This document shows positions 44,990-56,600 of a stretch of DNA of 64,000 bases, piece by piece. This DNA comes from Blasia pusilla (lineage: Eukaryota; Marchantiophyta; Marchantiopsida; Blasiales): positions 31,434,001-31,498,000 of the forward strand of contig CM114274.1 of the NCBI GenBank assembly GCA_050084515.1, read 5' to 3'. The notes under the pieces are model-generated. The model did no database searches. It saw only the letters and a list, made by a program, of their open reading frames with translations, and had not been told where the DNA came from. Each line of letters begins with the position of its first letter. Within the stretch, counting starts at the first letter, position 1. The translations under genes were made by a program, and so were the position numbers.

Positions 44990-46080
44990 GTGCGTGTAGT
45001 GCCACATCCTTTGCAGAGAGCACGTTTGGTGCGTCATGCCCACAAGGAGTTGGGTCATTTTGGAGTGAAGCGGACGTACAGCTTGTTCCAGATTCAGTGT
45101 TGGTGGCGAGGCATGCAGACTAACGTTCAGCAATTTGTTGCCAGACGCATGGTGTGTGATCGAGTCTGAGCATCGTTCAATGCTCTGACTCACAGTTGCA
45201 TCCACTTTCAATCATGGGTTAAGGTTATAGATGGAGTTTGGATTTTGCAGGACCTTTGCCTTTGACGAAGCGGCATAATCGTTATGTATTGGTGATGGTC
45301 GAGCACTTCTCGAAGTGGATAGAGTTGGTTGCATTGTCTAACAAAGCGAGGGAGGAAGTAGCGTATGCCTTCCTAGATCGAGTGTTGAGTCATTACGGTG
45401 CACCAGCTGAGGTGTGGACAGACAAGGTCACAGAGTTTCGCGGGGAGTTTCACGCCTTATGTGATCAGGCGCAGATTGACCACTGCACTACTTCGCAAGA
45501 TCATCCTAAGGCGGATGGACTAGCGGAGCGGGTTGTGCATACGATGAAGAAAGGATTATGCAAGTATGGCTTGCAGAGAGGTCACCTAGGAGATTGGGAC
45601 CTCCAGTTGCCGTGGTTGGCGATGGGATACAGATTCAGCAAGCATGCATCCTTAGCGTCTTTCTCTCCGTGCTTTCTTTTGTATGTCCGAGAGCCAGATT
45701 TACCTATGGCCATTTGTCAAGATGTTGGTGAGGTGTTGAACCTTGATGACCCTGATGTATGGATGCGAGCATGTTCTTAGAGGGATGAGTTGTTTCGGAG
45801 AGTGATGTCCATGGCATTTGAGAACTTGGCGATTGCGCAGCATCGGGATACGTTATGGTATGCGACCATTCGGGGATACGTTATGGTAATCGACCTACTA
45901 TCCGGAGGTTTCATCAGGGATATGTCTACTTGCAGCAGACGACACCCACGACGTTGGATGTGACTACAAGGCGCACCATCTTGAGAGTGCCTCAAGTTTT
46001 GCCATCCGGTGTTCTCTTATTGGAGGGACGCGATGGTATGGTTGGTAGGACCATGTACGTAACTGTGCACCATGTTATCT
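44990..46080 (+). pseudogene. Element B integrase with non-chromodomain C-terminus
   Basis: Zinc-binding HAHKELGHFG and RMVC (first Cys replaced by Arg; element A has CMVC) precede the DDE core at 45238-45780: WILDFAG-like first Asp, WTDKVTEF second Asp (element A reads TDQGTEF), and DHPKADGLAERV with the Glu. The long LQLPWLAMGYRFSKHASL stretch of gypsy integrases follows. The C-terminal part (45855-46060) includes RRFHQGYVYLQQTTPTTLDV. A chromodomain is not seen. A PHD finger follows instead. Confidence 0.8.
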
Positions 46081-46130
46081 TCTGAACATTTTCGGTGTAG
46101 TTGATCCGAGCTTAGAAGTAGTTCCGTTAG

Positions 46131-46279
46131 GCTTGCGGTGTATGTTGTGTGGTTCTGATCGTGGTGAAGCCACTATGCTTGTCTGTGATGGGTGTTCGAG
46201 AGGATGGCATGTGGCATATCTGACGCCACCTCTCACTAGGGTTCCCGAAGGACGATGGATGTATCCCAGATATACATAG
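46131..46279 (+). pseudogene. PHD finger at the end of element B polyprotein
   Basis: The frame reads CMLCG, then a nine-residue loop, then CDGCSRGWHVAYLTPPL and PEGRWMYP, and stops at 46277. This is the C4HC3 PHD plan: Cys-x2-Cys, Cys-x2-Cys, His, then Trp near the end. Three positions that should be Cys read Tyr, each one G-to-A step from a Cys codon, so the fold is lost in this copy. PHD fingers bind histone H3 tails. At the end of an integrase one could guide insertion to particular chromatin, as chromodomains do in chromoviruses. That role is inference. Confidence 0.75.
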
Positions 46280-46559
46280 AGTAGGTAGTTCTAAATTCTG
46301 ACTTGTGTCTGTGAAATGGATGACAAGAAGGCGACTAACGTTGGGGCTATATAAGCACCTGGCCTTTTTCATGCCCATGTCATGTGCATACACATCACCA
46401 CATAATAGCGCTTGTTGTCATTATCGACACAATTCTACGTACAGAAACTATAAAGTGTGTTGTTTAATCCCTCAAGGTGCATCCCAAATGGTGCCTTAGC
46501 TCAAGTCTGAAACACATTAAAACACCCATTACATGGTGCAACTATCATAGCCAAAAGTG

Positions 46560-47520
46560 GACCAATACGGAACATTATAACTCTAGTAGCTAACACTAGG
46601 ATGGAAGCGCGTCGAAGAAGTCTCTGGAATAAGACGCAAGATGCGAGACGAAAGAAGGTTAGGCGTTTGAAGTGATGATGGTCGTGACCCAATAAACCAA
46701 GACCAAATGCAAAGCAAGAGCTCAAGTCCCATGAGGAGTTGGAACTTGACTAGCGTTTGAGAATTTTTTTGGTATTTAAAGGTCATTATGATCAAACCCA
46801 AGGTGCATTTGGGATAAATAAGGTGCCATTCAAAAGCTTAGGCAAAGACGATTCCAACGTACCAACGATCCAGACAAATGCATGAATGGAGATTTGGAAA
46901 CTGCCCCTAAACTATGAGATTGGAAGTTGAGTTGAGGGTCAAAAGTAGCAGTCCAAGAGAACTTTTCCAAAGGTGGGGAGGGGATGGAGATCTCTAAAAC
47001 TATAGATAAGGGGGAGGCTTTCCAAAGGCTGCATAGAACCTAATCTCTACTTTGGGGAGACGCGGAACGAACCAAGAGCACGGAATGGATCAAGAGGTTG
47101 GCATCGGGTTGTAGACACCAAGCCAAGTCCAAGGGAGTGAATTATGGATGTCAACCTTGGACCTCAACATGTGACTCATATCTTCAATTGCGATTAGAGA
47201 CTCATTCGGGATTCATTGGAAAATTGGAAACGCCAAGCGTGTAAGCGCCATTTTAGATGTCTGGACTATCTAGGAAGTTTGCCCCAAGTCTAGAAAGACT
47301 TGCCTATGTTGGAAAGTGGGGGGTTAGGAATGGTTGAGATTGATGGATACCCCCAGTAAGAAACTTGAGGAAATATAAGGTTGATGTCAAATCGAGACTA
47401 ATGTAGTGTGTTTGGTACAGATCAACGATGTGAGTGTGTCGTACTAAACGCAAGGTTTCACACCACATGAGATCAACATTTAACATAGTAGATGCACGAC
47501 ATTACGATTAGTCCCTTGTT
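46560..47520 (+). repeat. Further copy of the 30851-32425 repeat family
   Basis: Shares blocks in order with 31080-32420: GACTAGCGTTTG(G/A)GA, TGCGTTTGGGA-type, GGAGACGCGGAACGAACCAA (here) versus GGGGCGAACCAAGGG, CCAAGTCCAAGGGAGTG, CTTGCC.(G/A)TGTTGGAA and GATCAACATT. Non-coding. It adds a downstream stretch with TATATATGG and GGGAACCTCACC near 47565-47600 that may be a promoter of the family. Confidence 0.65.
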
Positions 47521-48630
47521 CATGAACTTGAGCAAGTAGGGAGGAAGAATATCCCTCCCTAAAGGTATATATGGGGTTCTCCATGGGAACCTCACCTTTC
47601 CCATTTTCCCCCTCAAACCCTTGATTTTGACCCCCAACCCAAACATGGTTCATGGCCCACAGATCCGTGTTTGACCAGCTATCTCTTAAGATGGCTTGTG
47701 GAGGCTTCTTGTAGATTCTTTAACTCTCAACTTCCCAAACACATCTTGGAGCTTGGACCCCAAATTTTTGTGTCTTATAGCTAGTTCCCTTCTTAAATCC
47801 CACCATTTTGCGTCTCCTAGTTGTTTTGTTGCCCATTGCATTTTGTGACTGTTCTCATGGTGTCTCGCATGTCTTGACTACTCACGTATTCCTTACTTCT
47901 TACCCTTGACTTGGAGCTTTTCTCAGAGGTCTCACATCTTGCTTGCCTTGCCCTCATCTCCACAAGTAGCTATGCCCCTTTCTCGCCTAAGGCACTCAAG
48001 GTGTGTTATACTCTCTATTGTAGCACAAAAAACATGACAAATTGGCGAATTAAACTTTCACTTTACATGTCTACATGATTTAAGCATAGAAGAAAATGAA
48101 ATTTTTAGTATTTCTTGTAATTATATTCCAATCCGTATTTAGCTACATACTATTCCAAAAAATTATCTAAGTTCATCCTATCTTTTTTTCGAGGGTCCAA
48201 GTGTTTATGAAGGCAATGATTGTCACTCTCATGGTAACCACACACACTACACGCTCTTTATCTATAACTAACTTGCATACAATTTATCTCAATGTATCGA
48301 TGAGGTGTTTTTGATTCTTCCTCGTCTTGTGTTGTTTGACTACCCACTCTTTGAGCTACTTCGTACGATGGTCACTCAAAGTTACATCTTAAACTAAAGA
48401 TTTTTTGTTCTTTGGCCAGCCGATTCCTCCTCCATGGAATCATGTTAAATAATTCATTTGAGAAATTTTGTCTTCTGGCTTTGTCGTCAATTGTTGTTGA
48501 GGGGCTCGTGTCCAAGTTTCCCATGCTTTAGTTTTGGATTTCATGAATCGCAAACATTTGGTGTCAAATGTTTGTCATTCATCCACAGATGAAATTATGC
48601 ATTGTGCCACATTGTTCCCATGTCCTTTCC
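47521..48630. other. AT-rich spacer, nothing recognised
   Basis: No gene recognised. TATA-like and CT-rich stretches occur but no domain or second copy of a repeat is apparent. Confidence 0.5.
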
Positions 48631-48635
48631 CGACA

Positions 48636-48722
48636 ATGAGATTGGAGAGGATTCTTCTCTTCGTGCTTTGACTTTGTTACTTCTTCCTTTTGTATTGGAA
48701 ATTGATGGAGGTGGGGAACCTA
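48636..48722. repeat. MITE-like arm (solitary copy)
   Basis: AATGAGATTGGAGAGGATTC through GGAGGTGGGGAACC matches the reverse complement of 49187-49283 and the right arm at 49297-49371. Confidence 0.8.
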
Positions 48723-49186
48723 GATGGGATGATCCTTTTCTATCTGTTGAATATGCACGCATTAGTACTCTCCCTATTGCTTGCAAGAAATTAGCCACTA
48801 GCATGTTTTTGGCCTACAACCTAACCCAAATAACACCTACCCATCAAGGTACAAATAGTCAAATAGGATAGAAAGCCTTTCATGGTGACTCATTTCCAAG
48901 AATGGCAGTCAATCATTGCTGATTAGGCAAGCATTCACTTCAAAAACAACTCCTTTCAAGTGAGCACAATTGTCAAAGATCCCATGACTATGTGTACGAA
49001 TTACTCCACATAGAGTTGTTGTACCCTAAACCCTAAAACATGCTTGCTGTTCTATCTCGTACTCAACACTACGTGCTGAGGCGATGCATCTAACTTGTAT
49101 TATATTCTTCTCCACTTTTGATGATGGCAAGGAAAACTATGTTGGAATTGTAGCGGTTGTTCCAAACCGCAACCCAGAATTATCAA

Positions 49187-49371
49187 CTAGGTTCCCCACC
49201 TCCATCAATTTTCAATACGAAAGGAAGAAGCGACGTATACAAAGCACGAAGAGAAGAATCCTCTCCAATCTCATTCCTAGGAGACGCAACTATTCTGATT
49301 CGACTCTTCGTGCTTTGCCTTTGATGCTTCTTCCTTTTATTTTGGAAATTGATGGAGACGGGGAACCCAGA
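49187..49371. repeat. MITE-like hairpin, ~72-bp arms
   Basis: Left arm 49187-49260 (AGGTTCCCCACCTCCATC...) and right arm 49297-49371 (...GATGGAGACGGGGAACCC) are near-complementary with a ~36-bp loop. Together with the copy at 48636 this is a small dispersed foldback family. Confidence 0.8.
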
Positions 49372-49399
49372 ATAGTTGCACGAACCAACCTGTTTTAAT

Positions 49400-50661
49400 T
49401 AATTATCCCTCTCCGGTCCTGAATTACCTTGAATGTCTCGCACGAATTTGTGGTATTTGAGAGTGGGATTGTGTGAGAGTCCACACTAAATTTCTGGAGG
49501 GGAGGGGACTCTACAAATGTCTTGACCCTCTTAAAACAGTTTTCGAACAAGAAATGTGAACCCGAACGCAAATTCTGCCCCCGGAACAGGGGAGTGATAG
49601 CAAAGCACAAAATCCTCGTGTAATCCAAGTACTTCGTGAGCATCCGTCATTGTTGTTGGCTTTGGGCAGTGTGAGGTAAGATTCGTCAGTCTTCCATTGC
49701 ACCAACCTCTAAACAATGGACCCGCTCATTCCAAATCAAATTTTCAACAAGAGATCCAAGCACTGGAAATTTGATTTGGGGTGGGATATATTAGAACTCA
49801 ACCTGTATTTCGCACCTACAAATCGAATTCCAACAATTCTATGCAAGTTTGTGAATAGTGGCCTTGCGGGAGCCTGGTCCCACGACAAGGGTTGTCCTCG
49901 GCACAGCCAACTGCAGTGAAGAAGGTCTCAAATCTAGACAATAGTCATAGATCTCAAAATTTACAAATTCAACTGGTCATGGAATCCATAAATCCCCAGC
50001 TGGCAAATCCATATTGATCCCAACCATGTCTGTCACAAGAATGCGCATGGGACCTGGACTTAAGTAGCCTGTTTGTAGAGACTTGCAACCATAGACCCCA
50101 CGCTGTGGTTGGAGGGTACACAAAGAGGGGCAAATGTCCACCAGGACCCCAAAGAGCCATGGGACTTGGATTTCTAAATGTAGGACAAGGCCGGCACAAC
50201 GTAAGAACAGAGGGCCTGTGAGGCCCTCTATTCCCAGTGATCATCTGTAGCTTGCCCAAGCCTGTGTAAGAATCTAGCAATTCGAATCTGATTCTTGCGA
50301 GCAATGAAACCAGGGACTGTCAGAGCAGGGGCCATGGAAGAGATCAGAGTAGCTGTGAGAGGGTTCATTGAGTGCAGGAGTCAATGAGATCAGACCTTGA
50401 GGAGAAGAATAGGAGAAGTTCTGTTCATGCCGATTTTCCGTTCTTTTTATCACCTAGCTCCTGCATAGAGTAGATCTAACAATATCATACACTTCAACAC
50501 ATCAGCATGCCCTCAACCCAGCAGAAAACCCTACCATGTTGTCCGAAAACCCTTCTTCAAGAAACGTTGGGGTCCACTAGCTGATACATCTTAGTGATTA
50601 AAAGTAGCTGATTAATGATGGGGTCCGCAAATTGCAAATGGGGATTAGCTGTCCAACAAAT
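49400..50661. other. Spacer and CDC14 3' flank
   Basis: No gene recognised. The 111-codon minus-strand frame at 49969-50304 shows no known domain. The part next to 50661 should hold the CDC14 3' UTR. Confidence 0.5.
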
Positions 50662-53600
50662 CTACAAAGTGCCTTGACTCACACTGACTCGTCCTGGAGA
50701 GACAAACCTCCTTGAAGGTGAACCTTCCCTTTTCTTCCGTTCTTGTAGGCCGGACCCTGAGCCAGGTGTCTCTTCAACTGCAGGAAGCACCACCTTTCTT
50801 GGCTGTCCTGCAGAATTGACTATACGTTGAACAAACACATTACCACTACTTTGCACACTTGAACCTACACTCCCTACATTTCTCAAAATCCCAAGACCAT
50901 CAGATCCAGTCCCTAAACATGGAGAGGAGCCATGATGTTTGGGAGTACTCCAGGACCTCCCGTTATGTGGATGGCCTCGTGTACTCTTATTGGATTGATG
51001 TGAACACGATGGTTCTTTATCTGTGTTCAAAGAGAAAGACCGCATTGAAGTTTCAAAGCAACTCCCCTTAGAAAGGCCAACTTGAGTTGATTTTTGCATA
51101 CTACTTGGCCTTGCTGGTGTTGGCACACGCATCTTCTGTAGTTTGCTTCCATCTTCCTGCTAATGATTCCAACAAACCAGACCAGTCAAATTTTCTAAAT
51201 TTATCTTTCCTACATCTGCACCATTACGAATTGCTGCAACAAAGGTTTTTAAAATTTGCTGGAGAACGCCAATAACTTGAAACGAGATAGGACATGGGTA
51301 AGAACAAACCTTAGACTCGTTGCAACCTGACGATACAGCCGCACTGTTAAGACAATTGATGTTACCACAAACTAATATCTCATTAGGATTGCTTCTATCT
51401 TCCTTCATTGGACTTGGCAAGCATGAAGCAGAAGCATGAGATAGAGATATTCTCTTCAATCTTTGCAACAAGGGTGGAACATGCTGCTCTGTCCAGCTTG
51501 GTTGCGGCGACCTTTGAGAGACTTTTGCTAGACCATTGCGGGGCGCAGCCTGGCATGAACACTCAGGTTAGAATTGTCTGAGAGCAACTCCTGGGGAATT
51601 CGACACGGCATGCATGCCCTTGTAATAGAATGCCTCCCTGGCCCCAATCTGTCATAATTTCAGTATGCGTTGATTGATAGTAAACTGATTTGCTTACTTG
51701 ATCTACAGTAGGCATCAGACTATGTGCAGAGAGTTGACAATCAATTATTTACTAAGACATGAACCGGTGCATTGGTAGCGGACTGGAACCTACAAGATCT
51801 CTTGCCGTTTCCTTCTTGACCACGGGATTGGTTGCATACACTCGATTGCTAGTGAACCTATTTTTGTTGCTTGCAGTCCATGACTGGGCTCCTGTACTTG
51901 ATGAAACCATCGAGGCTGCCAAAGACTTCGTGGCCTGATCTATCAACAGTGATGATGGAGGAGCACTGTCATTGGCAGAACTTGGCAAAATATCTCGACT
52001 GTTCGCATTAACCTGGGCAAGCTGCTGTCGCATGATATCACCCTGTATACCAAACAGCTCCAAAACGTGAACAGATTTACAGAATTTACTGCTTGATAAC
52101 AGTGCCACACCTAAAACCCACCATGACCACACAATCTTGAGAATCATCACTCAAGGTTTCTGAAAACTTTCCAAAAAAAAAGAGACCCAATTGGTGACAC
52201 GAGCAAATACAAGTGCAGCTCTGTTCACAACAAAACTACAAACAATTCATAAATACTGATTGCTAAATGATCAGATAACATTGAATAACTAGATAAATTC
52301 AGTTCTTTGCCAGCTCCCTTATTTACGTTGACGTATCCCAGGATACATAAACGTTCCAGGAGAGCCTGGACATAGTACATTCGAATTTTCAGCAGGACCA
52401 ACATATAGAGTTTTCTCCATAACTAGCATCCTGAATTAATCTAATTTGAATCTAAAAGAGAAATCAGAGCTCTGTACATGAGCTACATTCTCCATTTCCA
52501 GGGATGTTGACCATGCAATGTAACATCAAACATGGGTGATCCGCCACGCACCCATCTCTCAAGACAACGTTTTTTCCCGTCTTTTGACCTATCTAAGCAC
52601 ACGTATCAGAACAGGGCATCCAGGGTGGTTACCACAATAGTCCTTCCCATTCCCCATCCTTCAATCAAGACACCACACGTTTTCGTCTTCTTACCAGCCC
52701 AATCACCAGCCAGACCCACTTAATTTCTTCAAAGCATTTGCTTTTTAAACATTCCTTTACACGACCTTAGTGTTCAATTCAACTCTAAGTCAAACATCCA
52801 CGAAACTCCAGTAGAAGATATAAAGAACTGCTTACAGCTCTCCACAAGCGCTTTTGCATATCTCGAAGGTAGTGCTGTTGAGGCCCGATTACACTTCCGG
52901 GTCTCACTATCCGGAGATAACCTAGAACCTGAACATGAAGTTAAAAACTAGCTTGAATCACCTGCTACATTCAATATGTCTACAGGGGATGAATAAACAA
53001 CGATTGACAAAAGATGCCCCCAAGAGGTGTGTACAAGCTGGCTGCCAGTCATATTTTTCGGTCTAGTAAAGACGTACACGAGCACATTGGAAACCCAGTT
53101 AAGACTAACAGTGAAGGCAACTGCCTTGCTCTGTCTTTACTGTTATTGCTATGAGACAACATAGGCTATCCAAGATTAAAAAAAAATCCCAGTGGTTTGA
53201 CTGGGAATTTTGAGAGCTCATACAGTTAGAACGCACCTCAGCACAAGTAAAACGATAATGCTTCATGATATAGCATCCAATCAAAACTCCAGTTCGTCCT
53301 AAACCTGCCTGCACCATTGTGACATCAATAGAATTTAGTGACAAAAAGTTGCAATACATAGAGTCACTGATAAAGGGTGTAAATGATACAACTCAAAAAT
53401 CAATTGAGTCAGATTGTCTCTTTGTATCGCTTCTACTTAGGGCCCTAACGCAGGTGGTGCAGTGGTCAAGATCCTTCCCTCCTATGCAAGTACAGAGATC
53501 CTACTCCAAGGATTGTGTACCACAACGACTAGCCTCTCCAGAGCAGTAATGTCTCCAGTTCTCTGAGGTGTCCTAGAGAGAGAATAAACAATTTTTCATT

Positions 53601-56600
53601 TCCTATGAGAATTCCCCCACTCAATGCGCCTGCTCTCGAGGGACAGCAGACAACTGTACGAAGATGTGATAGCTAGCTGCTTCCACTCTACGTCGCTACC
53701 GTTGTGCAAGAACAATCGGGTCAAAACCCTATGTGAGATCTTTGATCCTTGGTTGAGACGAAGCACAAGCGCACGAGGAAAGTCTTAGAGTTTAGCAAGG
53801 ACAGACTAACAGGAAGAATAGTTGCACAACTTATACGGGCCAGTAATTGAAGGAAGATAGTATGGAAACAAGATACCCCACCTTACAGTGCACAGCAAGT
53901 GATCCAGAGGTCTCCTCAACAATCTCCAAAAAACGCTTCAAGATTCGATCAGTTGGACAACTGCTTACAGCCAGTAGTACACGAACTTGTTATTAGCTCA
54001 TTATTATCAATTACTTTCTAAAAAGAAGTGCTCATCTACAGGGTCTTGCTACCAGACAATCCTTTTGTAAAGAGAATAATAAACAAGTTGGATCGTAAAA
54101 CATCAACATATATTGAATAACAATTGAGTTTATTCACAACATCAACACACTGACCTCCCATCTGGGAAATAAAGGTCATAATGAGCAATTCCTTGGTCTG
54201 CAAAGCGTCGTCGATCATATGTTCGTTTGTTTAACCTAATGACCGAAGTGACTCCTACCTGCTTCACTCCAACAGACCGTTGTCAACTCAAGTTTGTGCA
54301 AGAAAAAGAACAAACTATTTCCAAGACCCTTGCAAAGGTAGGAAGCTTAAGGGATGGAAAACAGAAGCTCGCAAGCAGACCCTAGACATATTTTGATGCA
54401 ACCTGCCAGACAACAGAGTTAAAAGGGCACCAACCCGATGAAAATACTCCACATAATCTTCTGGAATAAGTGTTCTGTATCCATAAATCTACACACAAAA
54501 AATCCACCGCAGAGATTTAAAGGTGAGTACAAGAGAATATTTAAACTCTACTTCTCCCTACACATCTTGAGTACTACAGGATTTGGTAAACATGGGGGCC
54601 TAGACAGAGGAACAGCCAAGCTGCCGCAATGCTCCAAAAACACTCTATCTCTTACTTCCAGCTATAAATAAACATTTCATTTCACTCCAATACCATCCTC
54701 TTTGCCTCACCTCGTACAATTCTAAAGTGTTGCGTGAGATCTCTTTCTCTACGAGAAAGAGATTGAAAGCTGTGGCAGTTCCGACCTAAAATTGCAACCC
54801 TGATGGATGAAAAGCACACCTTTGGCTCCCACCAGGGTTAGTATCCTGCGGCGGAAGGCTATGTCAGGTGAAAAAGTAGAGATACACTACATTGACGAGT
54901 ATACTCCGTACTTCACCACAAATTTCATGCATAAGACCCAACACCTCCCTTCCTTGCTAGTTCAGCCAGGAATAAATGGACAGGCCGTGATGAGAGTTTC
55001 AACTGACATATACACAACACAAGGAAGGAGCATTGCAAAAAACCTCTAAGCGCCTTGCTGATGGACCGCTGAAGGCTAGGAGCTTGTTTGGAACAATCCA
55101 ATTAAGATCTCCATTTTCAACCTGCAGCCAGGTACACAATCCCCACACATGAGCTCCTGTGTTGGTGGGCCCAATTGAAAAGCCATAAATTCTCTCTAAT
55201 GACCAAGTTCACATGACCGGAGTAAGGAACATCATGGAAACAGAAAAAACTAGCAATAGTCTCACCAGTGCCTCGCAAATAGGTTAGCCAACCACTAGCT
55301 TACTACTAGCAGATATTGTAGTACAAAGCTAAAATTGAAAAACCTTCATCCAGGGAAAACGGAGTTCTAGTTTTGAAAATGAGCTGATCTAGAATGCAGA
55401 AACTCTCAGTCGTTGGAGTAATATGATAGAAGTACCCAGTCAAATTGCTACCTTAGTCTCATAATCCTTTTGACTGCTACCCACATCTACTGTATTTTTT
55501 GTGGTGTCAGAAACTAAAAAGTCAAGAAAATTATTACTGAACTCAGAATGAAGGCCAATGACTGCACTCTAGGCGTCCTAGACTAATGTGGAGAGTCCTA
55601 TGATTCAGATGGATGCAATTCCACGATGAAAAAACAGATTAAGATCCTCAAACTCTTTAAACTTGGACGGAGCAAAGGGAGTGATGTGAAGAGAAACCTG
55701 TTCAAAATACTCATATTCTTCAAGATTGAAATTGTTGAAGTCAATCCAACCAACTTTTGAAGCCTTTGCAACAGCCTAGTCGACATTTTATCCCAAAAGT
55801 CACTCAGTAAGGCAACTAATGATCTTTCACTTGTTTCGACTTAGTAGTGCAACTAACCATCTGTCATGTGTTTTGATTTGAGAAAGATTTTTTATCATAA
55901 ATTTTGATTCATCCTACTGTGATATTCTAAGTAACTGGCCCCCATAACAGTGCAGAAGCTACTACCCAAAGTAGGACTAACCACTTCACAGATAACCAGA
56001 CTAGCAGCTACTCTATCCTTCACTTGTGATATGGTCCTCACACAAGTACCCTGTACCAAAGCAGCTGAAAACAATTAGGAACTCAAAACTTCATTCACCA
56101 CTTCTTTTTCTTGCACAAAAGTCATAGTGGAAGTCTTAAGCTCCTAATGATGGAGCCAATAACTGAGTAAGTTGTACAATAGTATGCCAACATTTCGAAC
56201 TACGAACTTGCTGTTTCAAGGAATAATCCTAAGTTTTGGTGAGTATCTTTTGTACCTGCGTAGATTTACATTTTCTGCTCTAGGTAGTGAGCTTTGATAC
56301 ATTCAAGGCTCACATTCTACAATGTGCAGTACAAATTATTCGTCTTTTGATCTTTCAGATTCCATAGGATCAAGATTGCAGCCAAATATTCCTGCACAAT
56401 CAAAAGCTCAAGATAGAACCATACCCTGATGCAGTCCAACACAGTCAAGTGATAAGTTGAAACACCACATGTAGGATCACGGAAGTGGATGTAAGGCTCA
56501 AACATAGACAATGGCCCATAAGCGACCTCTGGTTCAACAGAGGCAAATAGCACAAGGTATGTCCCCAGCTGCACACGCATGTTAATCTATGTCAGCCATA

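Larger units (their letters stand above)
37285..46280 (+). mobile_element. Element B: Ty3/gypsy retrotransposon with DNA methyltransferase and PHD finger, 3' LTR missing
   Basis: A 5' LTR (37285-37802), leader, gag with CCHC knuckle, protease, cytosine-C5 DNA methyltransferase, reverse transcriptase, RNase H, integrase and a C-terminal PHD finger follow one another on the plus strand. Order and sequence match element A. No LTR is found after 46280, so the 3' end is lost. Domains are broken by many stops, a large share of which are C-to-T or G-to-A changes relative to element A (CAG to TAG, TGG to TGA or TAG, TGT to TAT). Confidence 0.9.

Noticed and set aside
46281-46560. 3' LTR of element B
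   Set aside because: No sequence resembling 37285-37802 is found after the PHD stop codon.
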